Shown here: positions 15,455-23,478 of the stretch, one piece after another
Layout: each line of letters begins with the position of its first letter
Numbering within the stretch: the first letter of the stretch is position 1
Notes under the pieces: generated by a model
Database searches by the model: none
The model's input: only the letters and a program-made list of their open reading frames with translations
Told to the model about the DNA's origin: nothing
Source of the DNA: JBOHRN01 sp050732775
Lineage (GTDB): Bacteria > Gemmatimonadota > Gemmatimonadetes > Longimicrobiales > Longimicrobiaceae
Length of the DNA: 24,469 nt
Reading direction: 5' to 3'
Assembly: GCA_050732775.1 (NCBI GenBank)
Contig: JBOHRN010000004.1
Location: forward strand, 1-24,469
Made by a program: the position numbers and the translations under genes

Positions 15455-17185
15455 CTACTCCTTGGCCAGCACGGCCAGGAGATCGCCGAGGGCGAGCGCG
15501 TTCAGCACGTCGCCCGGCTCCAACCACCCCCGCCGCCCCTGCTCCACCCCGTAGCGGATCAGCTCCAGCCCCGCCACCGAGTGGGCGTCGCTATTGATGG
15601 CTACCTTGAGTCCGCGCCGTTTTGCCTCCATCAGGTGGCTGTCCTTGAGGTCTAGCCGGTTGGGGTTGGAGTTGAGCTCGACCGCCACCCGGTTCTCGGC
15701 CGCCGACGCCAGCACCTCGTCCAGGTCGACTTGGTACGGGTCGCGGCGATTAATGAGCCGGCCGGTGGGGTGAGCCAGGAGGTTGACCTCGGGGTGGGCG
15801 AGAGCTCTGAGGACGCGCGCGGTCTGCTCGGCGCGGGAGAGCCCGAAGCGGGAGTGGACCGAGACGATCACCAGGTCCAGCCCGGCCAGGAGTTCGTCCT
15901 CCAGGTCCAGGGAGCCGTCGGCCAGGATGTCGACCTCCATCCCCCGCAGTATCCGGATACCTGGCTCGGCCTCCTGAACTCTAGCTACCTCTTCCCACTG
16001 CCGCCGCAGCCGGACCGCGTCGAGCCCGCCGGTCATGGCCAGGGTGCGGCTGTGGTCGGTAATGGCCAGGTACTCGTAACCCCGCCCGGCGCAAGCCCGG
16101 ACCATCTCCTGCACCGAGCCCTTGCCGTCGGACCAGACGGTGTGCAAGTGGAGGTCGCCCCGCAGGTGCGACTGTTCGACCAGCAGCGGAAGAGTGCCTT
16201 CCTCGGCGCGTTCCACCTCTCCCCGGTCCTCGCGCAGCTCGGGAGGGATCCAGGGGAGCCCCAGGGCGGCGTAAACCTCCTCCTCGCTGGCCCCGGCCAC
16301 CGGTCGCCCCAGGGCTCCGTTACCAGTTCGGAAAACTCCGTACTCCGACAGCTTGAGACCCCGCCCGCGCGCTCGTTGGCGGAGTTTTACGTTGTGGGCC
16401 TGCGAGCCGGTAAAGTAGACCAGCGCCGCGCCGTGGCTCTCCGGCTCCACCACCCGCAGGTCTACTTGTAACCCGCCCGCCAGCAGCACCGACGACTTGG
16501 TGTCTCCCGCGGCCAGGGTTTCCTCCACCCCCGGGTACGAGAGTAGCCCCTCGTTCACCGCTCCGGAGGAGCGGGCGGCGGCCAGCAGGTCGATGTCACC
16601 CACCGTCTCCCGGCGGCGGCGGTAGCTACCCGCCACCTCCAACCGCTCCAACCCTTCGGCGCCGCCGAGCCGCTCCAGCAGCGGCTCCACTAGCCGGTCG
16701 GCGTCTACCAGCTTGTGGCGGGCCGAGAAGCGGCGGTGCTGCTCCAAGCCGCGCAGAATCTTCTGCTCGGTCTTTTCTCCGAAGCCGGCCAAGAGGGCGA
16801 GCTTGCCAGCCTTGCCGGCCGCCTCAAGCGCCTCCAGCGAATCGATCCCCAGCTCCTGCCACAAGATCCTTGCCTTCTTGGGGCCCACACCTGGGAGCCG
16901 CGTCAGCCCCAGCAGTTCGCGCGGCAGCAGCCGGCACAGCTGGTCGAGCACCGAGCAGTTACCGGTGGTAGCCAGCTCGGTGAGGTGGGCGGCCATCTCC
17001 TTGCCGATCCCCGGCAGCGTGGTGAGGTCGTCCCCCCGCCCGACCAGGCCGGCCACCGGTGTGGCGAGGGTCTCCACGGTGCGGGCCGCGTTCCGGTAGG
17101 CACGCACCCGGAACGGGTTGGAGCCCTGAATCTCCAGCAAGTCGGCTAGCTCGCCGAGGGCGCGGGCGATAGAGACGTTGTCCAC
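15455..17185 (-). CDS. polX: DNA polymerase/3'-5' exonuclease PolX
   Basis: A 576-aa protein, the standard bacterial PolX length. It has an N-terminal helix-hairpin-helix region (LPGIGKEMA near 57-65, LPGVGPKKA near 97-105). The pol-beta-like nucleotidyltransferase core carries 'GSYRRRRETVGDIDLL' with D197/D199 and the third Asp in 'LQVDLRVV' (D242). A C-terminal PHP domain (about 341-576) has metal-binding motifs HLHTVWSDG, ITDHS, GMEVD, SVHS, AHPTG and NSDAHS, all intact. PolX fills short gaps in base-excision repair, and its PHP part gives 3'-5' exonuclease and AP-site activity. The frame extends upstream to 17755 inside nadE, but GTG 17185, 5 nt after the nadE stop, gives the family N-terminus. 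It is last in the ligA-nadE-polX run. Confidence 0.94.
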   Translation of the reverse strand: MDNVSIARALGELADLLEIQGSNPFRVRAYRNAARTVETLATPVAGLVGRGDDLTTLPGIGKEMAAHLTELATTGNCSVLDQLCRLLPRELLGLTRLPGVGPKKARILWQELGIDSLEALEAAGKAGKLALLAGFGEKTEQKILRGLEQHRRFSARHKLVDADRLVEPLLERLGGAEGLERLEVAGSYRRRRETVGDIDLLAAARSSGAVNEGLLSYPGVEETLAAGDTKSSVLLAGGLQVDLRVVEPESHGAALVYFTGSQAHNVKLRQRARGRGLKLSEYGVFRTGNGALGRPVAGASEEEVYAALGLPWIPPELREDRGEVERAEEGTLPLLVEQSHLRGDLHLHTVWSDGKGSVQEMVRACAGRGYEYLAITDHSRTLAMTGGLDAVRLRRQWEEVARVQEAEPGIRILRGMEVDILADGSLDLEDELLAGLDLVIVSVHSRFGLSRAEQTARVLRALAHPEVNLLAHPTGRLINRRDPYQVDLDEVLASAAENRVAVELNSNPNRLDLKDSHLMEAKRRGLKVAINSDAHSVAGLELIRYGVEQGRRGWLEPGDVLNALALGDLLAVLAKE

Positions 17186-17190
17186 GGTAC

Positions 17191-19236
17191 TTACGGCACG
17201 TTTTCGCGCAGCTCTTCCAGCCACAGAGCGGCGGAGGCGTCGCTGGGGGCGCGCCAATCGCCGCGCGGCGAGAGGGATCCGCCCGAACCCACCTTGGGGC
17301 CGTTGGGCAGGGCCGAGCGCTTGAACTGGTTCTTGAAGAAGCGCTCCAGAAAGACCTCCAGCCACTCCTTGATCTCGGCCAGGTCGTACTGGTTGCGCCG
17401 CTCCAGTGGTACCAGTTCGGGCCAGCGGCCGCGCTCCCGCTCGCCCCAGGCGTGGTGGGCCAGGTAGGCGATCTTGCCTGGCCGGAAGCCGAAGCGGGTC
17501 AGGTAGTAGAGGTGAAAGTCCTGCAACTCGAAGGGCCCCACCACCTCTTCGGTAGACTGCGCCCCACCCCCGGCCGCGGGCACCAGTTCGGGGGATACGC
17601 CGGTGTCTACGATCTTCTGGAGAACTTCGGCGGTGGCCGCGTCGAACTGCCGGGTGCGCACGCTCCAGCGGATCAGGTGCTGGATGAGAGTCTTGGGGAC
17701 GGAGGCGTTCACGTTGTAGTGGGACATCTGGTCGCCCACCCCGTAGGTGCTCCACCCCAGGGCCAGTTCGCTCAGGTCGCCGGTGCCCAAGACCAGCCCG
17801 CCGCGCAGGTTGGCGAGCCGGAAGAGGTGGGAGGTCCGTTCCCCGGCCTGTACGTTCTCAAAGGTCACGTCGTGGATCGGTTCGCCGCTGGCAAAGGGGT
17901 GGCCGATATCTGCCAGCATCTGCCGGGCCGAGGGGCGGATGTCGATCTCTCCGGCGCTCACCTCCAGCGCCTGCATGAGCGCCAGGCCGTTCAGGCGGGT
18001 CTCCTCGCCGGTGGCGAAGCCGGGGAGCGAGTAGCCCAGCACGTGGGAGCGCGGCAGCCCCAGCCGGTCTACCGCCTTGGCCGCCACTATCAGGGCTTGG
18101 GTCGAGTCGAGCCCGCCCGAGACCCCGACCACCACTTTGTCGATACCGGTGGCCCTGAGCCGCTGCACTAGCCCCTGAATCTGAATGTGGTACGCCTCGA
18201 AGCACCTTTCGTCCCGCTCGGCCGGGTCGTTGGGCACGTAGGGAAAGCGCTCCACCTCGCGCAGCAGCTCCAGCTCGCCCTGGGGCGGCTCCAGCTCGAA
18301 AGAGACGCGCCGCACCCCCCGCACCCCTTCCCGGTGATCGGCCACCCCGTCGTTGAAGGAGGTCATCCGCATGCGGTCCTGGGCCAGCCGCTCCAGGTCT
18401 ACGTCTGCCATGATGACCCCCTCCTCGCCGGCGAAGCGCTCCGACTCGGCCAGCAGGTCGCCGTTCTCGAAGATCAGGGCGTGGCCGTCCCACGCCAGGT
18501 CGGTGGTCGACTCACCCGGCCCCGAGGCGGCGAACAGGTAAGCGGCCAGGCACTTGCCCGCATGGGCGGCGCACAGCTCCTTGCGGTACTTAGCCTTACC
18601 GATGGTGGCGTTGGTGGCCGAGAGGTTGGCCAGCACGGTGGCCCCCGCCAGAGCCGCGTAACTGCTGGGGGGGATGGGCGCCCACAGGTCTTCGCAGATC
18701 TCGGCGTGCAGCGAGAGGCCGGGAACCCCCGCGGCGTCGAAAATCAAGTCGTTTCCGAACGGCACCCGTCCGCCCGCGAGGTCTACCTCGCGCGAAAGGG
18801 CGTCGCGCGCCGCCGAGAACTGCCGCTTCTCGTAAAACTCGCGGTAGTTGGGAAGGTAACTCTTGGGCGCGACCCCCAAGATACGCCCCCGGTGAATCAC
18901 CACGGCGCAGTTGAAGAGCTTTCCCTCGAAGCGCAACGGCGCGCCCACCAGCAGCACGGGCGCGAGCTCCCGGCTGCCCTCCACCACGGCGCCGAGCGCC
19001 TCGCGGGCCGCGTCGAGCAGAGTGTCTTGGTGAAAGAGGTCGTCGTTGCTGTAGCCGGTGAGCCCCAACTCCGGGAAGAGGGCCACCAGCGCGCCCGCCC
19101 CGGAGACCCGCCTGGCCAGAGCCAGGGTGCGCGCGGCGTTGTGCTCGGGGTCGCAAATCTTCACCTCGGGCACGCACACCGCGGCCCGCGCGAAGCCGTG
19201 CGCGTAAGGGGAGTGAAAAGGGGGTGAGTTTTTCAC
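17191..19236 (-). CDS. nadE: Glutamine-dependent NAD+ synthetase
   Basis: A 681-aa protein, close to the length of the mycobacterial enzyme (about 679). The N-terminal nitrilase-type glutaminase has the triad E56 (FPELGLTGY), K125 (PKSYLPNYREFYEKR) and C181 (HAEICEDLW). The C-terminal ATP pyrophosphatase domain has VVVGVSGGLDSTQ (368-380), 'LPGFATG', 'GTGDLSELALGWSTYGVGDQMSHYNVN' and the closing 'QFKRSALPNGPKV...LSPRGDWRAPSD'. It makes NAD+ from deamido-NAD+, ATP and glutamine in the cytosol. GTG 19236 matches the family N-terminus (SPYAHGF). The frame reaches 19347, but those extra codons look non-coding. The start is embedded in a tandem repeat that forms a tiny upstream ORF. It lies 58 bp after ligA, which uses its product, and 5 bp before polX. 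Confidence 0.95.
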   Translation of the reverse strand: MKNSPPFHSPYAHGFARAAVCVPEVKICDPEHNAARTLALARRVSGAGALVALFPELGLTGYSNDDLFHQDTLLDAAREALGAVVEGSRELAPVLLVGAPLRFEGKLFNCAVVIHRGRILGVAPKSYLPNYREFYEKRQFSAARDALSREVDLAGGRVPFGNDLIFDAAGVPGLSLHAEICEDLWAPIPPSSYAALAGATVLANLSATNATIGKAKYRKELCAAHAGKCLAAYLFAASGPGESTTDLAWDGHALIFENGDLLAESERFAGEEGVIMADVDLERLAQDRMRMTSFNDGVADHREGVRGVRRVSFELEPPQGELELLREVERFPYVPNDPAERDERCFEAYHIQIQGLVQRLRATGIDKVVVGVSGGLDSTQALIVAAKAVDRLGLPRSHVLGYSLPGFATGEETRLNGLALMQALEVSAGEIDIRPSARQMLADIGHPFASGEPIHDVTFENVQAGERTSHLFRLANLRGGLVLGTGDLSELALGWSTYGVGDQMSHYNVNASVPKTLIQHLIRWSVRTRQFDAATAEVLQKIVDTGVSPELVPAAGGGAQSTEEVVGPFELQDFHLYYLTRFGFRPGKIAYLAHHAWGERERGRWPELVPLERRNQYDLAEIKEWLEVFLERFFKNQFKRSALPNGPKVGSGGSLSPRGDWRAPSDASAALWLEELRENVP

Positions 19237-19254
19237 CTCTCGAGCACCTCTCGA
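19234..19254 (-). promoter_or_regulatory. Tandem ribosome-site/start repeat before nadE with a 4-codon upstream ORF
   Basis: CACCTCTCGA occurs twice with an 11-bp period (19234-19243 and 19245-19254). On the minus strand each copy reads TCGAGAGGTG, i.e. purine-rich SD plus GTG. The upstream GTG (19247) opens GTG-CTC-GAG-AGG-TGA, whose stop overlaps the nadE GTG as GTGA. Confidence 0.45.
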
Positions 19255-19294
19255 TTCGGACAGCAGCCTGGCTGGAATGTAAGCTGTGCGGCCA

Positions 19295-21334
19295 TCAGGT
19301 GCGACTAGGCGCTCTCTCCGGCTCTGCCAAGAGAGCGGCGAACCCACCCTGGTCCAGGACTGTTACTCCCAGCTCCCCGGCTTGGGCGTGTTTCGAGCCG
19401 GGGTCCCGGCCCGCCACCAGGTAGTCGGTCGCGCCGCTCAGCGACGAGGTAACCCGGCCGCCCAGCCGTTCCACCCGCTCCCTGGCCTGCTCGCGGCTAA
19501 AGTGCTCCAGCGAGCCGGTGAAGACGAACTTCTTACCCGTCAGAGGCAGCGCTTTTTCTTCGCTTGGCCCGGTCTCGATCAGGGTAACCAGGCTGTCCAG
19601 GAGCCGGTCCAGGACCTCGGCGTTATGCGGTTCGCGGAAAAATCCGGCGATCTCTTCGGCCATCCTCGGACCCACCCCCTCCACCTCTTGCAACTCCTCT
19701 TCGGTGGCCGAGCGCAAGCGCGCGAAGCTAGCGAAGTGGCGAGACAGCTCGCGGGCCACGGCAGCTCCTACCTCGGGGATGCCCAAGCCGTGCAAGAAGC
19801 GGTGTAGCTCGACCCGCGACGCCCGCTTGATACCCTCCACCAGGTTGGCGGCCGACTTCTCGGCGAACCCCTCGAAAGCGAGCAGCTCTTCGGCGCTGAC
19901 CGCGAAGAGGTCGGGGAGCGTCGCCACCAGCCCTTCCCTAACCAGGAGGCGGGCCGTCTCGGCCCCCAGCCCTGCGATGTCGAGGGCGCCGCGGGAACCG
20001 AAGTGGACCAGGCGGCCCACCAGTTGGGCCGGGCACTCGAGTCCATTGGGGCAGAGCGTGAACGGCCCCCGCTCGACCAGCCGGGTGCCGCACGAGGGGC
20101 ACTTTTCGGGCAGCCGGAACTCGGGTCCCCGCTCCTCTCCCGACTCTACCCGCGCCACCACCTGCGGAATCACGTCGCCGGCCCGCTGCACCCGCACCCG
20201 GTCTCCCTCGCGCACCCCTTTGCGGGCCACCTCTTCCCGGTTGTGGAGGGAGGCGCGGCTCACCGTGACCCCGCCGATTTGGACCGGCCGCAGCAGGGCG
20301 ATGGGGGTGACCACTCCGGTGCGGCCCACGCTGGGGACGATGGATAAGACGGTGGTCACCTCTTTGCGGGGCGGAAACTTGTGGGCGTACGCCCAGCGTG
20401 GGTGGCGCGAGGTGGCGCCCAACCGCTCGCGCTGGAGCAGGTCGTTGAGCTTGATCACCACCCCGTCGATCTCGTACTCCAACTGGTCTCGGGCCGCTTC
20501 CAGCTCCCGATGATACGCCAGCATCTCCTCTACCGTGGCCACCGTGCAGCAGCGGTCGTTGACCAGGAAGCCCCAGTCGCTGAGGGCGTCCAGCACCTGC
20601 CACTGGGTGGAGACGCCCGGCACCTCACCCGCCAAGACGTCGTAGACCACCAGCTCGAGCGGGCGGGCCGCGGTGACCCGCGGGTCGAGCTGCCGAAGCG
20701 CGCCCGCGGCCGCGTTGCGGGGGTTGGCAAACGGCTCTTCACCCCTTTCTACCAGCTCCTGGTTGAGCCGCTCGAAGGGCTCTATATGCATGAGAACTTC
20801 GCCCCGTAGCGCGAGAAAACCGGGAGTGCGCTGGCCGCCCCGGCGGAGCCGCAGGGGCAGCGAGCCGATGGTACGGGCGTTTTCGGTGATACCCTCGCCC
20901 ACGGTGCCGTCGCCACGGGTGGCGGCGCGGACCAGCCGGCCGTCCTGATAAACCAGTTCGACCGAGGCGCCGTCCAGCTTGGGCTCCAGCACGTACTCCA
21001 CCTCCGCGTCCTGGCCCAGCCCCTTGCGGACCCGCTCGTCCCAGCGCCGGAGCGCCTGCTCCTCCCGGTGCGACTCCAAGCTGAACATCCGGGCCGCGTG
21101 CTCCACGCGGGGAAACTTGTCGAGCGGCTCGGCGCCTAATCCTTGAGTGGGGGAGTCGGGCGTGACCAGCTCCGGGTGCTCCTCTTCGAGCCGCTTCAGT
21201 TCGGAAAAGAGCTCGTCGTACTGCTCGTCCGAAATCTCGGGCCGGTTGCGGACGTAGTACAGATAGTCGTGGTGGCGGATCTCGGTGCGGAGCCGGCGGA
21301 CGCTCTCCTCGGCGCCCGGGGGGGGTGACGTCAT
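19295..21334 (-). CDS. ligA: NAD+-dependent DNA ligase
   Basis: A 679-aa full-length LigA. Domain Ia ('YLYYVRNRPEISDEQYDEL', 24-42) is followed by the nucleotidyltransferase with the AMP-accepting Lys119 in EPKLDGAS. The OB fold ('VGRTGVVTPIALLRPV') is followed by a four-Cys zinc site (C412, C415, C428, C434), helix-hairpin-helix repeats ('LHGLGIPEVGAAVA', 'VEGVGPRMAEEIA'), and a C-terminal BRCT domain ('GKKFVFTGSLEHFSREQARE...LSGATDYLVAG'). It seals nicks in replication and repair using NAD+. ATG 21334 starts 2 nt after the stop of the 158-aa gene, with GAGGG 6 nt upstream. Codons 4-6 are a run of eight C. It heads the ligA-nadE-polX set and is physically coupled to the methyltransferase genes upstream. 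Confidence 0.96.
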   Translation of the reverse strand: MTSPPPGAEESVRRLRTEIRHHDYLYYVRNRPEISDEQYDELFSELKRLEEEHPELVTPDSPTQGLGAEPLDKFPRVEHAARMFSLESHREEQALRRWDERVRKGLGQDAEVEYVLEPKLDGASVELVYQDGRLVRAATRGDGTVGEGITENARTIGSLPLRLRRGGQRTPGFLALRGEVLMHIEPFERLNQELVERGEEPFANPRNAAAGALRQLDPRVTAARPLELVVYDVLAGEVPGVSTQWQVLDALSDWGFLVNDRCCTVATVEEMLAYHRELEAARDQLEYEIDGVVIKLNDLLQRERLGATSRHPRWAYAHKFPPRKEVTTVLSIVPSVGRTGVVTPIALLRPVQIGGVTVSRASLHNREEVARKGVREGDRVRVQRAGDVIPQVVARVESGEERGPEFRLPEKCPSCGTRLVERGPFTLCPNGLECPAQLVGRLVHFGSRGALDIAGLGAETARLLVREGLVATLPDLFAVSAEELLAFEGFAEKSAANLVEGIKRASRVELHRFLHGLGIPEVGAAVARELSRHFASFARLRSATEEELQEVEGVGPRMAEEIAGFFREPHNAEVLDRLLDSLVTLIETGPSEEKALPLTGKKFVFTGSLEHFSREQARERVERLGGRVTSSLSGATDYLVAGRDPGSKHAQAGELGVTVLDQGGFAALLAEPERAPSRT

Positions 21335-21336
21335 GC

Positions 21337-21813
21337 CTAGCCCTCGCTCGCCTTCTCAAGGGGCCCCGCGGCGCCCCGGCGGTTCAGGGCGCGGAACCAG
21401 CGGCCAAAGGCAGCGCGGCTCCCCTCCCAGTTGCGGGTACCTACCGGCTCCGGCCGGGCGGCGTCGAGGCCCTGCACCTTCATCACCCGTACCTCATTTT
21501 GGTGGCGGGTACCGGCGCGGGCGTAGTTGACCAGATAGAGCACGGCGTCCAACTTGTGCGCGATCGTCCATAAGGAGATGAACTTGCGCGCGTTCTTGTG
21601 GAAGTAGCGGTTGGGGTGGCTGGTGTGGGGAGTTACTCCCCGCTCGCACTGTTCCTCCTCGCAGAGCAGAAATTCAACCATCACGTAGCGGCCTATCTCC
21701 GAGTCCCACTGGATGCGGTCAAAGTTGACGGCGTAGGTGGGGTCGCCGGCCAACAGTTCGCGCACGAACTCGGCCCCGCTCACGTCGTCGGAGCCGAGGG
21801 GCTTGCTCCTCAC
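21337..21813 (-). CDS. Unrecognised 158-aa protein between methyltransferase and ligA; possible nuclease
   Basis: I do not recognise this family. It is soluble, mixed alpha/beta and has no signal or membrane segment. The core reads 'YAVNFDRIQWDSEIGRYVMVEF' (27-48), then a Cys/Glu-rich turn (C51, C56), 'TPHTSHPNRYFHKNARKFISLW' and 'KLDAVLYLVNYA'. A strand with Asp (D32), a strand with Glu (E47), then a Lys-rich helix and a hydrophobic strand are the element order of PD-(D/E)xK nucleases, but no 'ExK' is present. Nuclease activity is only inferred from this and from the gene's place after a DNA methyltransferase. GTG 21813 overlaps the methyltransferase stop as GTGA, with GGTGGG upstream; GTG 21825 is an alternative. 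The gene ends 2 nt before ligA. Confidence 0.75.
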   Translation of the reverse strand: MRSKPLGSDDVSGAEFVRELLAGDPTYAVNFDRIQWDSEIGRYVMVEFLLCEEEQCERGVTPHTSHPNRYFHKNARKFISLWTIAHKLDAVLYLVNYARAGTRHQNEVRVMKVQGLDAARPEPVGTRNWEGSRAAFGRWFRALNRRGAAGPLEKASEG

Positions 21814-23171
21814 CGCTGCACCCACCGCAGCGAGCGCATCCCCACCCCCCCGGCGCCCAGGTCGGCCGCGGCCCGGCGTATCCGCTCGCGCCCCAAGTCG
21901 GCGAGCGTCTCCAGCCGGGTACCGTCACCAAGCTCTAGCGGCGGGTCTAGGGGCTCGGGGAGCTGCACCATCACGAAGCTCCGGTCTCCGCCGTCCTCCA
22001 GGTTTTGCTCCAGCACCGCCTCGGCGGTGGAGCACGAACCCGCGAAGAAGTCGAGCACCACGTCGCCGCGCCCGGGTTCGGTGGCGAAGCCGAGGAGGCG
22101 CCGGATCAGGGGAACCGGTTTCGGGTTGTCGAACACCTTGGTGCCGAAGAGGCGGGCCAAACGGCCGCTACCACGCGGGCTCAGGTCGGTCCACAGGTCG
22201 CTCCCCAGCTTGCTGCTGCGCGGGGGCACGTAGTGTTCGGGCTTCCCCGTGGCCGAGAGCCGGAGTAAGTCTACCCGCTGCTCGCGCCACCAGGCGTCGA
22301 CCCGCTCCGCGGGGGGCGGCCCGTCTCCTTGCCGGTGGCCAGTCTCGCGCAGCATTCTTTGGTAGTTATCCACCGCCTTTTCGCTACGCGCGCGACCCCA
22401 ACGCCACTGCCCCCGCTGCGGCACTATCCCGAAGAGCTGGTAGCGCATGGTGGGCCGTTCGGTGCCGCGCCAGTGGTTGTTCCAGCCGCCGGGGCGCGGG
22501 CGCGGCAGGGGGATCTCCAGCTTGGGGAAGCGGGCGCCGGGCGAGCGCGCGTAGAAGAGCAGGTACTCGTGCCCCACGGCCAGAGAATCTACAGTTTGGA
22601 ACTGGGCTTGCACGTTCTTGACCCCGCGCGAGGCCACGATGCAGTTCTTGAAGCAATCCTCCCCCCAGACTTCGTTCATGAGGAGCCGGAGGTTGTGGAC
22701 CTCGTGGTCGTCGATACTCACGAAGACGGCCCCCTCGGGGTGCGAGAGCTCGCGCGCCAGCACCAGCCGGGGGTACATCATGGAGAGCCAGCGGGAGTGG
22801 TAGCGGCCGTCGGTCTCGGCCCGTTCGCGGCCCCGCTGCCCGCTGGCCTTCAGGTAGGCGCCGGCCGGGTCGCGGTAGTTGTCGCGGTACACCGTGTCGC
22901 GGCCGGTGTTATACGGCGGGTCGATGTAAATTAGCCGTACCCGGCCTGCGTACTCGGGGCGGAGCAGCCGGAGCACTTCCAAGTTGTCTCCCTCGATGAA
23001 GCGGTGCGGCGCGCCCGCGGGGCCAAAAGATCGCTCCGGATCGTCCACCAGCCGCCCGCAAGGTTCGCGGCGGGCCAGCCGGGCCGCCTTCTGCTTACCA
23101 GGCCAGTTGAGCGTGAACCGTTCGTGGCCGTCGCTCGCGGCGTCGGATAAAACCTCTCCGGCCGGGGTCAC
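21810..23171 (-). CDS. Beta-class site-specific DNA (adenine-N6) methyltransferase
   Basis: A 453-aa SAM-dependent DNA methyltransferase of the Mod-like beta class: catalytic motif IV comes first, SAM-binding motif I last. Visible motifs: 'LNWPGKQKA' (21-29), 'FIEGDNLEVLRLL', IYIDPPYNTG (DPPY 84-87), 'WLSMMYPRLVLAR', 'GAVFVSIDDHEVHNLR', then a target-recognition region (about 180-345), and 'VVLDFFAGSCSTAEAVLEQN' (371-390). The second Gly of FxGxG is Cys380. 'FVMVQLPEP' closes the fold. No restriction helicase gene is in the window, so it is not a normal type III system. It is shorter than most Mod subunits (about 550-650). GTG 23171 overlaps the stop of the integrase remnant as GTGA, and the gene overlaps the next one the same way. 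Target unknown. Confidence 0.88.
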   Translation of the reverse strand: MTPAGEVLSDAASDGHERFTLNWPGKQKAARLARREPCGRLVDDPERSFGPAGAPHRFIEGDNLEVLRLLRPEYAGRVRLIYIDPPYNTGRDTVYRDNYRDPAGAYLKASGQRGRERAETDGRYHSRWLSMMYPRLVLARELSHPEGAVFVSIDDHEVHNLRLLMNEVWGEDCFKNCIVASRGVKNVQAQFQTVDSLAVGHEYLLFYARSPGARFPKLEIPLPRPRPGGWNNHWRGTERPTMRYQLFGIVPQRGQWRWGRARSEKAVDNYQRMLRETGHRQGDGPPPAERVDAWWREQRVDLLRLSATGKPEHYVPPRSSKLGSDLWTDLSPRGSGRLARLFGTKVFDNPKPVPLIRRLLGFATEPGRGDVVLDFFAGSCSTAEAVLEQNLEDGGDRSFVMVQLPEPLDPPLELGDGTRLETLADLGRERIRRAAADLGAGGVGMRSLRWVQR

Positions 23172-23341
23172 GTGCCCCCACCCCGGCCCGGTCCGGTACG
23201 TGGGTCTAGATCATAGTGGCGGCGAAAGAGGGTGTAGCGGCGGATCCACTGCACGTACGCCTGTTCGGTCCGGTAGCCGTAGTGCTTCAGACGCACGGCT
23301 CGCCGGACCTTTGCCAGGAGTTTCGGCCTTTTGTGCTGCAA
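23168..23341 (-). pseudogene. Integron-type integrase reduced to its N-terminal SAM-like domain
   Basis: From TTG 23341 the frame encodes 57 aa containing 'PKLLAKVRRAVRLKHYGYRT', then EQAYVQWIRRYTLF. This is the characteristic start of integron and related tyrosine recombinases. Homology stops around residue 45 and a short Gly-rich tail leads to a TGA that overlaps the methyltransferase GTG. The catalytic domain is missing. A near-perfect ribosome site (GGAGG at 23348-23352, 6 nt from the TTG) suggests that the original start region is intact; the frame also runs up to an ATG at 23428. It resembles, but differs from, the integrase to its right, so it is a second, older element rather than a simple duplication. 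It may still be translated as a leader for the methyltransferase. Confidence 0.75.
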
Positions 23342-23448
23342 GATCTTCCTCCGCGGTTTCCGTCCAAGGGAGTTACGAGCGTTTGGCCGGAGTTGAGTTT
23401 TGTGCGTAGCCACGGCCTTGTCAAGCATAGCTGTGCCAATTCAACCAG

Positions 23449-23478
23449 CGTGTTACGCGGGTTTTTTGGCGTAGCACG
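23449..23478. repeat. 10-bp inverted repeat downstream of the integrase, next to G-runs
   Basis: CGTGTTACGC (23449-23458) pairs with GCGTAGCACG (23469-23478), ten pairs with one G-T, around a GGG-TTTTTT-G loop. On the right, 23479-23502 is a dense set of G-runs (five, four and six G on the plus strand). There is no T-tract beyond the stem on the minus strand, so this is not a textbook terminator for the integrase. Confidence 0.45.

Noticed and set aside
21326..21333. Palindrome TGACGTCA over the ligA start
   Set aside because: It is fully explained by the Met-Thr-Ser codons and no second copy or partner site is visible.
21810..23171. A complete type III restriction-modification system
   Set aside because: No Res helicase-nuclease gene is present. 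The gene downstream encodes only 158 aa without helicase motifs.
23425..23438. Sigma-54-like TGGCAC...GC element on the minus strand before the integrase remnant
   Set aside because: The distance between the GG and GC doublets is 9 bp instead of the required 10, and no enhancer-binding regulator is nearby.
23392..23445. Integron attC pair from GTTGAGT (23392-23398) and ATTCAAC (23439-23445)
   Set aside because: The order is wrong: on the plus strand RYYYAAC must come before GTTRRRY. No second core with a palindromic spacer was found at 57-141 bp on either side.
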